DNA of 64,000 nucleotides from contig JXTB01000228.1 in NCBI GenBank assembly GCA_002914805.1, positions 479,421 to 543,420 of the forward strand, given 5' to 3'. Position 1 is the first letter of the stretch. The number at the start of each line of letters is the position of its first letter. This DNA is from Parasponia andersonii. Lineage: Eukaryota; Streptophyta; Magnoliopsida; Rosales; Cannabaceae. Both the position numbers and the translations under genes were made by a program. Positions 23,480 through 35,559 of this stretch are shown here, in pieces. Under the pieces are notes generated by a model that was given only the letters and a program-made list of their open reading frames with translations, was not told the origin of the DNA and made no database searches.

Positions 23480-24817
23480 AACCCTTGTAATTATATCCGA
23501 ATTTCCTACAAATAATTCCTATAACCGAGTTTGAAGTTACCATAAAATAATCCATATAGTCAAGTTCGAATTTGCCATAATTAGCTCTGTATAGCTAAGT
23601 CTGAATCTATTATATTCAATCTTACAGTGAAGCCAACATTGTCTATATATAATCTTTATAGATAATTACTGAAACAATGAAACACATTTAATTGTAAGAC
23701 AAATCACTAATACTTTCCATAGTTATCAAAAGGATATCAACTTTCAAATCATTTAAAAATAGCAATAATTATAAGATTGATCCATATTTTTTTCAAAAAG
23801 TAATATCACTTTTACCAAAATAATTTTCATTTGATAAACAAGTTTCAGATTCGCAAACATAATTTTTAAAAGAAAACAAATGACACTGATTTTGATTAAT
23901 TAAAAATCACTAGTAGAGATCAAAAGCTATTGCCTCATTCGTTAGCCTAACTAATCCAACAATAAAATTACTAGCTACTACAAATACCTATAATTATAAT
24001 AAAAATCGTACACAAGCATTAAACACTTAATAGGCAACTTAAATCGTACTTAGAAAACATATATAACTTGATGCCATGCACACTCTATTATATATACAGT
24101 ATATTGTTCTTCATATTTTGATATCAAAAACTCATAATAATTCCAATTGAATCGTAAAAATTATAAAATTTGGAGGAAAATTTCTATAAATGAAGTCTAA
24201 TACGTGCCAAGAATGTGGTTTAAGGGTCCATATGTAGGTTTTATGCAACCAAACAAACTGTTGTCATATTTTGCTCAAAGTATCAAATATTTAAAAAAAA
24301 TTTAGATTCATAGTACTCACTTAAGCCATAACTCTTTAGTTATTAGTCTGATTTTTATAATTTATATCCTAAATAAGTTTTCTAAGCATTCCAAACATGA
24401 TCTAAAAGAGCGACAAAATTCACTAAAAAGCCTATTGTAACCTCTATAGTATTTTTTCTATCTTACTTAAAACTTTGATATCTATGATTTTTAATCCACA
24501 CAACTAAATCACATAATTTTTCTTTTCTCTTGTTTTAATTCTTATAATGAGAATGCTAGTTCAAAATATGAATCATCTCTAAAATTATTATTGAAATAAA
24601 TAGATTTTATAAAACCTAAAGACACTAGACAAAAAATTTATATTGAAATTTGTTTGAGAGAAGAATGACAATTAACTTTCTTGTTCTCCTTCCTATTCCC
24701 GAATAGTTTCTTAAAATTACTCAATTGTCTTTACTTATTTAATTAACTCTTGGCTCTTTGTCTTTTTCCTTTCATTTATTTATTACTCTAATTTTTCTAA
24801 GGTACGGGACATTACAC
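23480..24817 (+). repeat. Possible third LTR-like copy, ending GGGACATTACA
   Basis: The region begins with about four imperfect 35-bp units (23490-23640) containing CGA(A/G)TTT(G/A)CC, the same design as the short tandem part of the 35.6-kb LTR. It closes with TACGGGACATTACA at 24804-24817, which resembles the LTR end GGGGTATTACA at 37851-37861. The start is not found. It is not coding. Confidence 0.35.
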
Positions 24818-26970
24818 TCATAGCCTTGGTCACGAGTCCGGCTTGTTCTTTTTTTCTTTTTTCTTTTTTTCCTTTTGTGAAGCTTAATTAATTCTATTTA
24901 TTCGGCAAAATCTAATCACCATTATTCTTGCATTTCTTCTTGTTTAATGAAATTGACGTTGTGAGGTTATACATATACCACATTCTGCTATAGGAAGAGG
25001 GAAAATAATAAAAAGAGAAGCATAAAAAATGAAAAAAGACGAAAAAAAAAGTTTAAACTGTTAAAAGGAGACTGAAATTTTCATTTGAGATTTTTTTAAA
25101 AAAAATCAATTTTTATGATATAATATATTCAATTTCTTTACATTGCTTCTTGAAACTCATCTTCTATTATGAGCAATGTAAAAATTGTTAAACGAAAAGA
25201 AAATAAATGAGAGAGAGTTACACGAACTAGGTATGGGTAATAAAACTTATGAAAGAGGAGATATACGGAGAAGAAAGGAAAAAATAGGAAGAAGAATGGG
25301 AGAGGTGTTACAAAGCTAGTGTGGGATGGGAAAGAGGTGTACCTTATACTATCATTTATGTGGACAACGGAAAGTCCTATATGGTCACTTTGGATATAAA
25401 TAAGGTGCCTCTTTCTGCAGTCGTACATGGTCATTTTGGATATAAATGAGGTGCCTCTTTCTGGTTAGTTATGTTGTCAATATAGCTCTTCATTTAACTC
25501 ACATGGGAGTAATTTTCTTGCAAATATAACCCTTCGTAAAAGTGAAAAAAACATCATATAAAATAAATAAGGATGCCTCTATTGCTACTTTTTTTTTTTT
25601 TTTTTCCCTTTCCCCACTCCTGATTTAATTTTTATTTAATGAGCAATAATAACCTTATATAAAATGACATAAATGACCACATATAATATTAAATACTAAG
25701 ATCTTCTTTCTCAACTAGACTATTCTTTTTTAGTACACCCTCTCAAAAACAATTTATAAAACCAGACACTTTTTAAAACAATCTAAAAAATTTGAAATCT
25801 TTCATTAGATTAGGTTTTCGTTATTACAAATGAATATACTATAATTTCCAAACAACTCTTTTATTAAATTAACACACTCTCTTATGAACCCTTAAAATTG
25901 AAATTAACTCTCTCAAAAACCCTAAAAATCAAACACTCTCTCTTAAGAAACCTAGAAATTTACTCACTCGTAAGGAAGCCTAAAAATAACTTTTTTCTCT
26001 GGAGAACTCTAACCTTTTGAGTTTTAAAAAAAAATAGCATAAATATAAATATTTTGAGCCAACCCCAAAAGTTGGTCTATACGTTCTTTTCAACAGAAAA
26101 TATTAAAAAATTGTTTAATATATGTGGGGAACTTTATAAATATGCTAGATGAGAACGATGAAGAAGACAAAAGTAGGTGGGAGATCTTTAAACTAGTGAG
26201 TGAGAATGAAATTTGATCAAGAATTGATTTTATTCATGTCTAAATTTAGAATAACAACTATTAAATGAGGTGGATTAAGAAAATATTTGATTTTTAAATT
26301 TTAAAAATGTATTTATTTAGAAAAGGGACTAGAAGAAAATGAGTGGTAATAAAGTCATCCAATAACTAATTTAGCCTTAGGATGAACCGCAAAAAAATAC
26401 TCTAAAATTTAAGTATTTTTTAATTTAAATTTTAAATTTTAGATTCTATAAATTAATACCCGAGATTAAGAATTTCTGAAAAATTAATGCCTTGATTTAT
26501 ATTTTGACCAATTTCAATAATGAAAAAAAAAAATATCTTTCACTAAAATTGAATTAATTATTATTTTTAATTTTAAAAATATTATTATTTTTAATTATTA
26601 AAATTATTCAAAAAAAAAATTAAAATTTTCAAAAACTCTTAATCCGAGAATATTATTTTACAGAATTAAAATTTTAAAATTTAAATAGTAAAATACTCAA
26701 ATTTCAAAAACATCGTATTGTTTTGTAGTTTACCGTTTAGTCTTAATAAATAATAATAAAAAGGTGCTCAATCATCTCAAAAAAGAAAAAAAAAATCCTA
26801 AAAATGCTTGTCAAATTATACTTGAAACGATGCAAAAATAAAAATGTTGAACAAAATTCACTAACAATAAAATCCTAAAAAAAAAAAGAAAAAAGAAAAA
26901 AATTCTAAAAATATATGTGCACTCAGAAAAAAATTGACCCTCTTTCTCATATCTGTTTTGCAGTTTTGGT
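24818..26970. other. AT-rich spacer upstream of HDA8
   Basis: No gene is seen. Around 25381-25463 a segment ATGGTCA(C/T)TTTGGATATAAAT is duplicated 46 bp apart. Long oligo(A) runs at 26876-26905 precede the HDA8 leader. Confidence 0.5.
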
Positions 26971-27078
26971 TTGGTTACAAGTTTAATTTGCTTATTAACT
27001 GATTTCGTTTCTAGACTTCTTGACATTCAAGACAAAAGCCCCGTTGGCCGAAGAAAGCTCTTGGCTCTTGCAGCGTCC

Positions 27079-30000
27079 ATGGCTGCATCAGCTTCAGCCT
27101 CTACTCCTCCCCCAACCGACAGCCACCTCCACGTGTTCTGGCACGAGGGAATGCTTGCTCATGACACCGGCAATGGCGTCTTCGACACCGGATTCGATCC
27201 TGGTTTCTTGGACGTGTTAGAAAAGCATCCAGAGAACTCAGACAGGGTCAAGAACATGGTCTCCATCCTCAGAAGAGGGCCTATCTCTCCCTACATCACT
27301 TGGCACTCCGGAAGACCTGCTCTCCTCTCTGAATTGCTCTCTTTTCACTCTCCAGGTTCCTCTTCAAGACTTACAACTGTTATGAATATCATTTGTTTTT
27401 TAATTTTAGTAGAAATTGTTTATTTATTCATTTATTCTTTAAAATAAAGTCGAAATCTTTTTTGGGTTTTGATAAAAAGATTATTGGGTTTTTTTCTTAA
27501 ATCAGAGAGTGGTATAGCTTTAAGACATTTTTTCAATGTTCAAGAATACGAACATGAACTAGTTGAAGCTGATGGAGAAGGGGGTAAGGGTTCTATTAAG
27601 CCTATTTCTGTGGTTAACTTAGTTAGTTTTGCAAAGATATATGTGGGTTTTTATTTTTCTTGGATGAAAGACTGATATAGGTTTCAATGTGTAAAAGATT
27701 CTAGAATACATAAATAAGCTAGTTGAAGCTAATGGAAAAGAGGGTAATGGGTTTATTAAGAAAGTTTCTTTGGTTAACATAGTTTTGCAAAGATATTAAT
27801 AGGTTTTTATTTTTCTTAGGGGAGACTCTATTATAGGTTTTGACTATTATCTTTTAAACGTTCCAGAATACATAGATGAACTAGTTGAAGCTGATAAAGA
27901 AGGGGGTAAGATGGTTTGTGGTGGGACTTTCTTGAATCCTGGCTCACGGGAAGCTGCGCTTCTTGCTGCCGGTACTACTTTGTCAGCAATGAAGTATGTG
28001 CTCGATGGACATGGAAAAATTGCTTACGCATTGGTCAGGCCTCCAGGCCACCATGCTCAGCCTACTCTAGCAGATGGATACTGCTTCTTTAACAATGCTG
28101 GTCTTGCTGTTCATTTGGCTTTGAATTCTGGCTGTGGAAAGGTTGCAGTGATTGATATTGACGTTCATTATGGCAATGGAACTGCAGAGGGGTTCTACCG
28201 GTCAGATAAAGTTCTTACAATCTCCCTTCATATGAATCATGGTTCATGGGGTCCTTCTCACCCACAGAATGGATCTATAGATGAGCTTGGAGAGGGCGAG
28301 GGATTTGGCTACAATCTAAATATACCTCTGCCAAATGGGACGGGTGATTGTGGGTATAAATATGCATTTTCTGGGTTGGTTGTCCCAGCTGTGCAAAAGT
28401 TTGAGCCTGATATGATTATTATGGTTATTGGCCAAGATTCAAGCGCTGTAAGTTAATCTTCTTGCTTATTTATCTTTGAAACTAATAGCTAAGGTAATTC
28501 AATTATATTGGCGAAAGGATCATGCTTAAGAGAACTCTAATGCACCGATGACCTACAAAGCTAATTATGTAAGTTTCTTTTGAAAGGACTTACGAATGAT
28601 ATGAGCTAACTTTGAGCTTGAGTAACTGATGTTACTTGTTTTGTTGAAACTTTTCAGTTACCATCTAAAACTTAGAAAGTAATTGAATTTATACTGCTTT
28701 CTTTTTTCTCTTTTCTAACTTTAGTAATTGAGGAGACTTAAACTAATTCGTGTGGCTCTAGAATTGTTCATTGATATCTTGAATTAATATTTCAGCGTCA
28801 ATTTTAATATTGAAACATTTTGGTGTCCTGGACCATGATGTAGTCTACTTACATGTATCCTTGTAGCTACTTGTTAGACTGGACTCTCTCCTGAAAGAAA
28901 CTTTATATCAACTATTTCAATCAGATTGGATAATGGTATATGAAAGAAAGGCAATTGTTGAAAAAAGAAAAGAAAAGAAGGAATGTATCTCAATATCTTG
29001 GACTTTTGGAATTTTTTTTTTCTCTCTTTTTTCTATTGGAAAAATGATTTCTTTGTTGATGTTACTTCCGCATGTTGAAATTTTAGAGTAATTGTTTTTT
29101 TCTTTTTGCCCCCCTCAGAAATAAGATTTCTTTCTTGAGGGTTGTGAATGGCTTACTCTGAATATGTCAATCATGCAAAAGGGAATCTTTCTATTTCAGA
29201 CACATATGGTGTTCACAAGCATTATATATCAGTGATGCAGCACAAGCGCTAAAGTAAAAATGTTATCTGCATCCTACCAATGTTACTTTTCGAAGTGCAT
29301 AATATGGAGTAATTGCACTAGTAGAATTCTTTACTGAAGATTACTGAATTTTGTAGCACTAACAATGATAATTAGAATGATTTAAGTATTCCTCAAAATT
29401 CGAGACTCTCAGGCTTTGCAATTTTATCGTAGCTTCTGAAACAGAACTTAGTGTCCACTGATGGAATTATGGTCTTCAAGACTCAAGTTGGGCAAAAGTT
29501 CACACTTGTGATCACTGAAATACTTTGTCACCCATCTGCCTGTCTTAACTAAGAAAAAGTTTGGTACTTTTCACTGAACAAGAACTCCCCTTCATCTTTT
29601 GAAGTTTATGCATCCATTAGAGTTTTCTTGATAAAATAACAAATAAAAATGTCCATGCTGCACCCACTTCAAGTTTTTCTCTTGTTATCTCTTGTTACCA
29701 AGTCAATTAAATTTCTTCACACCATGTTTGTTTCTAATACTTCGGAAAGAAAAAGTAGAAATTAAGAGTTGTAATTGTTTTCCGGTATGAGTAAGAATTT
29801 GACTTTCTTGAAACTGACACAATTGCCTTTTAGTTTGATCCTAATGGAAGGCAATGCTTGACGATGGAGGGTTACCGGGAGATAGGGAGGGTGGTCTACA
29901 ATATGGCCAATAGGCATTCTGGCGGACGCCTCCTTATAGTCCAAGAAGGAGGCTATCATATTACTTATTCAGCGTATTGTCTTCATGCAACACTTGAAGG

Positions 30001-30130
30001 TGTGCTCAACTTACCACTTCCTTTATTATCTGATCCTATTGCTTATTACCCAGAGGATGAAGCCTTTTCTGTAGGAGTTATTGAAGCCATAAAGAAGTTC
30101 CAGAAAGACAATGTACCATTCATGAAATAA
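27079..30130 (+). CDS. HDA8: Histone deacetylase 8 (class II HDAC), three exons
   Basis: This is a zinc-dependent deacetylase of the RPD3/HDA1 superfamily that removes acetyl groups from lysines. Exons are 27079-27355, 27867-28447 and 29834-30130. Junction phases agree and give 384 residues, close to the usual length of HDA8. The start is ATG in CGTCCATGG. The first conserved stretch is LHVFWHEGMLAHDTGNGVFD. The catalytic histidines are H154-H155 in RPPGHHAQP, the zinc ligands are D191 and H193 in VIDIDVHYGNGT and D283 in GQDSSAFDPNG (spanning the exon 2/3 junction), and the transition-state tyrosine is Y327 in EGGYHITY. All are present, so the enzyme should be active. The protein ends NVPFMK. 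Intron 1 carries a triplicated segment, described separately. Confidence 0.96.
27500..27910 (+). repeat. Triplicated acceptor and exon-2 start in HDA8 intron 1
   Basis: The segment across the intron 1 acceptor and the first 13-14 codons of exon 2 occurs three times, 160 and 162 bp apart. Exon-like starts are at 27545, 27705 and the true 27867. All share CTAGTTGAAGCT(G/A)AT and the intronic part GTTAACTTAG / GGTTTTTATTTTTCTT. Copy 1 has AAG in place of the acceptor AG-ending CAG, but a good donor GGGGTAAGG after 39 bases. Copy 2 has a TAG acceptor and a weak donor. Both copies are open in the HDA8 frame. Confidence 0.85.
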
Positions 30131-32640
30131 GCTCGATTGAGTTCGTTTTCTTGAAATCCCACGTCTTCTTCCTACTCCATGTTTTCTTTTATCTATGTTG
30201 GTATAAAAATCAATTCAGTTGCTGCTTCTGGTTGCACGGTTCTCTGAGAATTCCTATAATTGTATCATAGATGGATTTTGCTCAGTGAGCTCAAAGCGAA
30301 AATCAATTCAGAACCAGTTACATGTAATCTCTGTTTCTATTTGATCCTTTTGTTGCATTTTCTGAGCCTTCCAAAATTACCAAGCTCAACATTGTAGAAA
30401 TACCCCTTTCTTGAATTGCTTTCAGAATAACTCCACTTAGTAGTTACCCAAACATGCACCCATGAACGCAGATTGGGTGGTTAGACCCATAGTTTGCTCC
30501 TGTAATGTTTCAGATTGATTCATAATGGGGACCTACCTAGTAATATGCTAGAGTTTCTTGCCTCCAAAAAGATTACGCACATTATTGGGTGGACAGGTGA
30601 AAAAAAGAACAAAGTTACCAAGCATGACAACACATTGTGAACAGAACAATTAGGGGCGTTCCTTCGTATACTTCTCACTGGACCTGGTTTACTACAGTTT
30701 ATCTTGAATGTTGCTTTTAGGGCAAATTCACTAATTATTGATGAATTTCGTAAAATTTGTTTCCCGAATAGGTAATAAATAAATAAATAAATAAACAAAG
30801 CCCTTGAATGAATGAGAAATAGAAGCACTTCTTTTATTTTGATTATGGTGCATTAAGGATCAGTAAACATGGTCTTAGAATCTTTTAGCGGTAAGTGATA
30901 TTAGTTTCTTTGAACAAGTTTAGTTCACACAATGCAAAGTTACTTCAGTTTAGCCATCTATAATATTCTGGGTTTGATTAAAGCAGGTTACAAATTTATT
31001 TGCCACTTCTTAAACTTCTTAACTTTTATGCTAATATGTGCATTGTAATATTTTCTGGAGCTTACATTATGGAAGGAGATGTAAGTTAAAAAAACTTCGA
31101 CAGTAAAAGGAAAATTCAGTGACATGGATAAAAAATCACATAATTTCTTTGATGTAGGACCAGGGCTATACGTGGAATGTTACCTATTATTTTTAGTTTC
31201 CTATATATTCTACTTTATAGAATAGTTTATTAATTTAAGTAGGAATTTAAAATGTTTCCCGTTTCGGTTAGTTTCCTAATTCTAGTCCAGACTTAACTAA
31301 TTCCTGCGTTTTTAGTTGTAATCAGCCAGTTTTTCAGGTCAAATAATACTATTTTTAGAGTGTTTTAGTCTTCTTCAATTGTTCTTAGCGAGAACACACT
31401 TTGTTGTACCAGTCTCATTGCTTAAGGCTCACTATTTCACTAACTGGACCCGTCATTGATAAACACACTGTTGGCCTGAATACAAGAAAGAAGGTAGAAA
31501 GGTTCAGAAAAATGAATTTAGAAGAAGAATGAATGTAATATAGGTATTCTTTCATTCTTCTTCAATCTTGATTCTCTAAAATCCAAATCATCTAAATTCA
31601 GAGAACTTGTAGTTAAGTCATTGAAACTTGGGAGTTTTACGGTAACACTCGCCATTTTTTGTTTGTTTGGTTTTCAAAAAGTTAAATGAATGATGGAAAT
31701 CTTCTCATTATGTTGTAAAAAAAAAAAAAAAAAAAAATGGAAAAGCCCCACCATTTTTTTCGCTTAAAAGGGGAAAAAAATATCTTAGCAGGAAAATCTT
31801 TCTGATCGACAACCTAGCAGTGGAGAAACAGAACAGGGGTGAAACAAGGAGTTTCAGTGCAAGGCATAAAATATAACTATAAGATCATGTTTATTAATTT
31901 GTAAGAGAAATAAATTGAATGAGGATAGAGAAAATAAGAAATAATGAAAGGAGAAGGCTATAATTCTCTTTCCTACGTAAGTAATTGGTATATAAATACA
32001 TTGAAAAGAAAAAATCTGTTCTTGTTCCATTCTATTCCCATTACCGATTAGAAAATATATTTTATAAGTGATATTCACAATCTGTTGTAGGAACATATTT
32101 ACATCTTCTGGAGATAAATATATGGGAAATTCGTGCAGATTGTTTTATCTTCAAGTTGTGAATCTTCTTCAAAACTAATCTCTTTTAAATTGCATTGTTA
32201 TAGTTTAATGTCCCAATTTTCATTGTTGGATTATACATTTAAAACTTATTGAATGAATCTGATTTTGTGGGAACTGTTTAACAATCACTTAGGTTGATGC
32301 ACAGGTTACTGTGCACCCTTGGCATAAATATCAAATACCTTAAAATTAAAAGAGAGAAAGAGATAGTTAAATGCTTTACACAATGATGACTGTTTGTAAG
32401 ATTTATTATGTCACTGGCACGCCAATGGAAGTGGATTAGTGGAAGCATGAGAATAAGAACCATTTTGTTATTTATTTTGATTATTACTTTAACTTTTTGG
32501 GATAGACGGCATGAGACCAAGAAAAGTTTGTCATTCAATCCTATTATAATCCTTTACTTATCTTTTTAGTCAATTCCAAATTAGTGGTGCCAGTTGTACA
32601 TAATTGACCAAGTTGGAGACGAATCTTGATGAGATTGACC
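30131..32640. other. HDA8 3' region and AT-rich spacer
   Basis: The HDA8 3' UTR occupies the first few hundred bases. Beyond that no coding region is recognised. An (AAAT/AATA)n run lies at about 30774-30797 and an A run at about 31717-31738. Confidence 0.5.
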
Positions 32641-32658
32641 TCCTAGTGGCAAATTGTT

Positions 32659-32703
32659 ATATTTGTATTTTTTTTTTTTTTTTGAGGGGGTCATATTTGT
32701 ATT
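32659..32703. repeat. Oligo(T) micro-insertion with 11-bp direct repeats
   Basis: ATATTTGTATT at 32659-32669 is repeated exactly at 32693-32703. Between them lie about 16 T and GAGGGGGTC. It looks like a retroposon tail inserted with a target-site duplication. Confidence 0.6.
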
Positions 32704-33294
32704 CTAATTCGTAGAAAAATCCTTTTCATTGTTCGTCAATTCTTTTTCATAATCATTTGTTTAGGAAAGTTTAGATGCAGTTATCCAAAACCAAGGAGTA
32801 ACACTAAGATATAGAAATTAGTGTTCAGACGTATATATTGGATAATCTAACAAAGTAATGAACTTTTAGGAGAAATAAGTATCGATATGAACAATAATAT
32901 GGAAGTTTATAAGAGAATGATATTTTACGAGGGTAATCAATTCTTGAAAGTGGATATTCTCTACGATGACACATTGGACTTACACATTGGACCAAAAGCA
33001 TGCAACCTTGAATACATGTGTTCTGTTCTATTAAATTGCAATTTGAGTCCATAATGAAGATAGTTGGAATGCGTGAGTTTCCATTATTTTTTTTTTCCCA
33101 TTTCTTTTCTTAGCATTTTTTTTATTGGTTCACGCCAATTTTGATACTTCAACTAGGGATTTTTCTAGAGATAAATAATTACATTTTTATTTCTGTTCGT
33201 ATGTTTCTTAATTCATCTTTACATTTTATTTTATTAATGCTGCTTAACAGAGGGCGTGATCTAACACTACAGTACACAGAAACCAATAATAATA

Positions 33295-33346
33295 CTTTTG
33301 CCGCACACTCCCTCAAAAAAAAAAAAAATCCTTTGCCACACACTTA
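33295..33346. repeat. Oligo(A) micro-insertion with ~15-bp direct repeats
   Basis: CTTTTGCCGCACACT and CCTTTGCCACACACT flank a 20-base insert made of CCCTC and about 14 A. Same pattern as at 32659. Confidence 0.6.
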
Positions 33347-33915
33347 TTATAATAAATTTCCTTTATTTATTTATTTTTTAACTAGCCTGATATAACGACT
33401 ATGTGTCTAAAACAAGTGAAATCAACACTACTTCTGTTCCCGCCGAAAAAATTACATGATTATAGAGTAGCCATATTGAGGTGAAAAACACGTAAAATTT
33501 GCATACCACCTACTTAGTGCAAACAAATTAACTGAGAAGTGTCTTACAATTATTATTTTTTTAAAAGAAAAAATTGTTAAATATCGTGATACTTAAAAAT
33601 TTTGCATGAGGTTTTTGTTCAGTAATTTATGGGTCCTAGAGTTGGTATGCGAACTTGATTGACTTGTTAAAAACAAGTAGTGATGATATGTTCTAATGCG
33701 TGAAAAGTATTTTCTTTGTAAGAAAAAATTGCATAAACTACTTTGTTTTGTTTTCTCACTGAGTAGAACCGTTTATTTTGACAAATTACAGTCCATACTA
33801 TGGAATTTGGATGTTCTTACAATTTTCTCCTAGTTAATACAACTCATCAAAATTAGTAGAAATTTACCATCTAACGGGTAAAGGCAATATCAGTCGGAAC
33901 GTAAAGAGAGAACGT

Positions 33916-34000
33916 GGCAATTGAATGTAGCTCAATTGGTCTAAACTTATGGGTGTATGTGGTGTGAGTATGTGGAGGGAGGAAAGGAGTCCAAGTCTAG

Positions 34001-34068
<68 letters not shown>

Positions 34069-34095
34069 TTCTAATTCTTAATAAAAATAAATAAA
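33916..34095 (+). mobile_element. SINE of a second type, with an expanded (AT)n
   Basis: The head GAATGTAGCTCAATTGGTCTA has a clear tRNA-type A box (TAGCTCAATTGG). Imperfect 14-bp direct repeats flank it: TAAAGAGAGAACGT at 33902-33915 and TAAAGAGAAAATGT at 34096-34109 (12 of 14). The body ends in an AATAAATAAATAAA tail. A run of about 32 AT dinucleotides (34003-34066) sits inside. The B box is degenerate. Confidence 0.6.
34003..34066. repeat. (AT)n microsatellite, about 32 units
   Basis: An uninterrupted AT run inside the SINE body. It is likely polymorphic. Confidence 0.95.
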
Positions 34096-34592
34096 TAAAG
34101 AGAAAATGTTGCATTAGTCAAGAGTAAACATGACTTTTCAATAACTATATTTTCTCTAGTTTGATCACCAAACGGAGTAATTTTTTTAAAAAATAAAACT
34201 AAAATAAAAACCAAATTAGGAGGCGTTGTTTATTTTAATTTCAGTAAAAAAAAATGTAAAACAGCCAAGTGATCTATTTAAATTTCCCTTCTCTTTGATT
34301 ATTTTTTTTTTATTTTAATTGAAAAAACTTTTCTTCCTTTTTTTTTCTTTTATATATGATAAATACATGTTTTATTCGTTCAAAACTGCAATAAGATGAG
34401 AGGAGATAATAATATGGAAAGACAAAATCCAAACTTGATTACCTAAGAACACCCGTCTCCAATGGGCATGCTATAAAATATGTATACATTTTACAATATT
34501 ATGATCAAATCTTATACATGTATACATTTTTTTTGTTTAAATTTTATCTATAATTTTATCCTCGCTAAATTTCTATAAGTTAACTAGAGCTC

Positions 34593-34761
34593 CTATTCAC
34601 TATTTTCCTACTCACATATTTCGTAAAACAAAGATCATAGAAAAAATCTCAAGTGAAAGAAAAAAACATGAATAATTCTATTCACTACTTTCCTGCTCAC
34701 ATATTTCGTAAAACAAAGATGATAGAAAAAATCTCAAGTGAAAGAAAAAACATGAAAAATT
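34593..34761. repeat. 85-bp tandem duplication
   Basis: Two adjacent copies start at CTATTCACTA (34593 and 34678), with CACATATTTCGTAAAACAAA in both, and only a few differences. It is not coding. Confidence 0.9.
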
Positions 34762-35559
34762 ATTCACGGACTGTAGAAGAAGTGGAGATTTTATGATTAG
34801 TAATTAGACAGTAAAATAATAAAATATTGTTATTGAAAGACGTTTTGTAAATAAAAATTATAGTCTAAGTACAAAATAATATTGTTTTAACATGCATACA
34901 TTGAATTAAAATCCAAAAATCGTATGCTAAATTTATCATGTCATGTTAAATTTATTATTAGTACTCTTATTCGTGAATGCATTGGATATAGTCTAACAAG
35001 CTAGCAATAATATTTTCTAAAACTTGGGCTACTCGTAACCTTTTCTAGGAATAATGACAAAAACCATTATCAGAAGTGAATAATAGATAAATGATATTTA
35101 TAGTTAAAGGAGCCACCACCACAAAAGAAGAGTTTGATGATACACTTTGGACGACATTCATAGCATCAAACTCAGCTATATACATAATCCGAAAATACGT
35201 ATTATGGAGTAAATTATAGCCCTCACGAAGAGCAAAATATTCAACCATCTATACCAAAAAATAACCTAGGGTCTGGTTCAAAAAAGCCCCCACCACATAG
35301 CCATTAAGATCTCGCACACTACTGCAACACCAACCCAATTAAACTCTAATTTAAGAGAGACATTGATATTGACCTTTAGATGCCCTAGCGAAGGAGGTAA
35401 CCAATGGGAACTTGGTATACAAATGCATAGGTTGAGAGTCAAAAATTTCTTATGAATACATTAGAACTCAGACAAAAAAAAATTGAACCAAAATCAATAT
35501 GGGAGATCCGAGCACTAGGTTGAACCCCCATGAATAAAATTGTTGTACTCATCCCAGAT

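Noticed and set aside
26971..27078. Upstream extension of HDA8 exon 1
   Set aside because: It has no ATG, and the added residues are not part of the HDA8 family. ATG 27079 is in good context.
33924..33945. A possible tRNA gene at the A-box-like sequence
   Set aside because: There is no complete cloverleaf or anticodon arm. Direct repeats and an A-rich tail make it a SINE.
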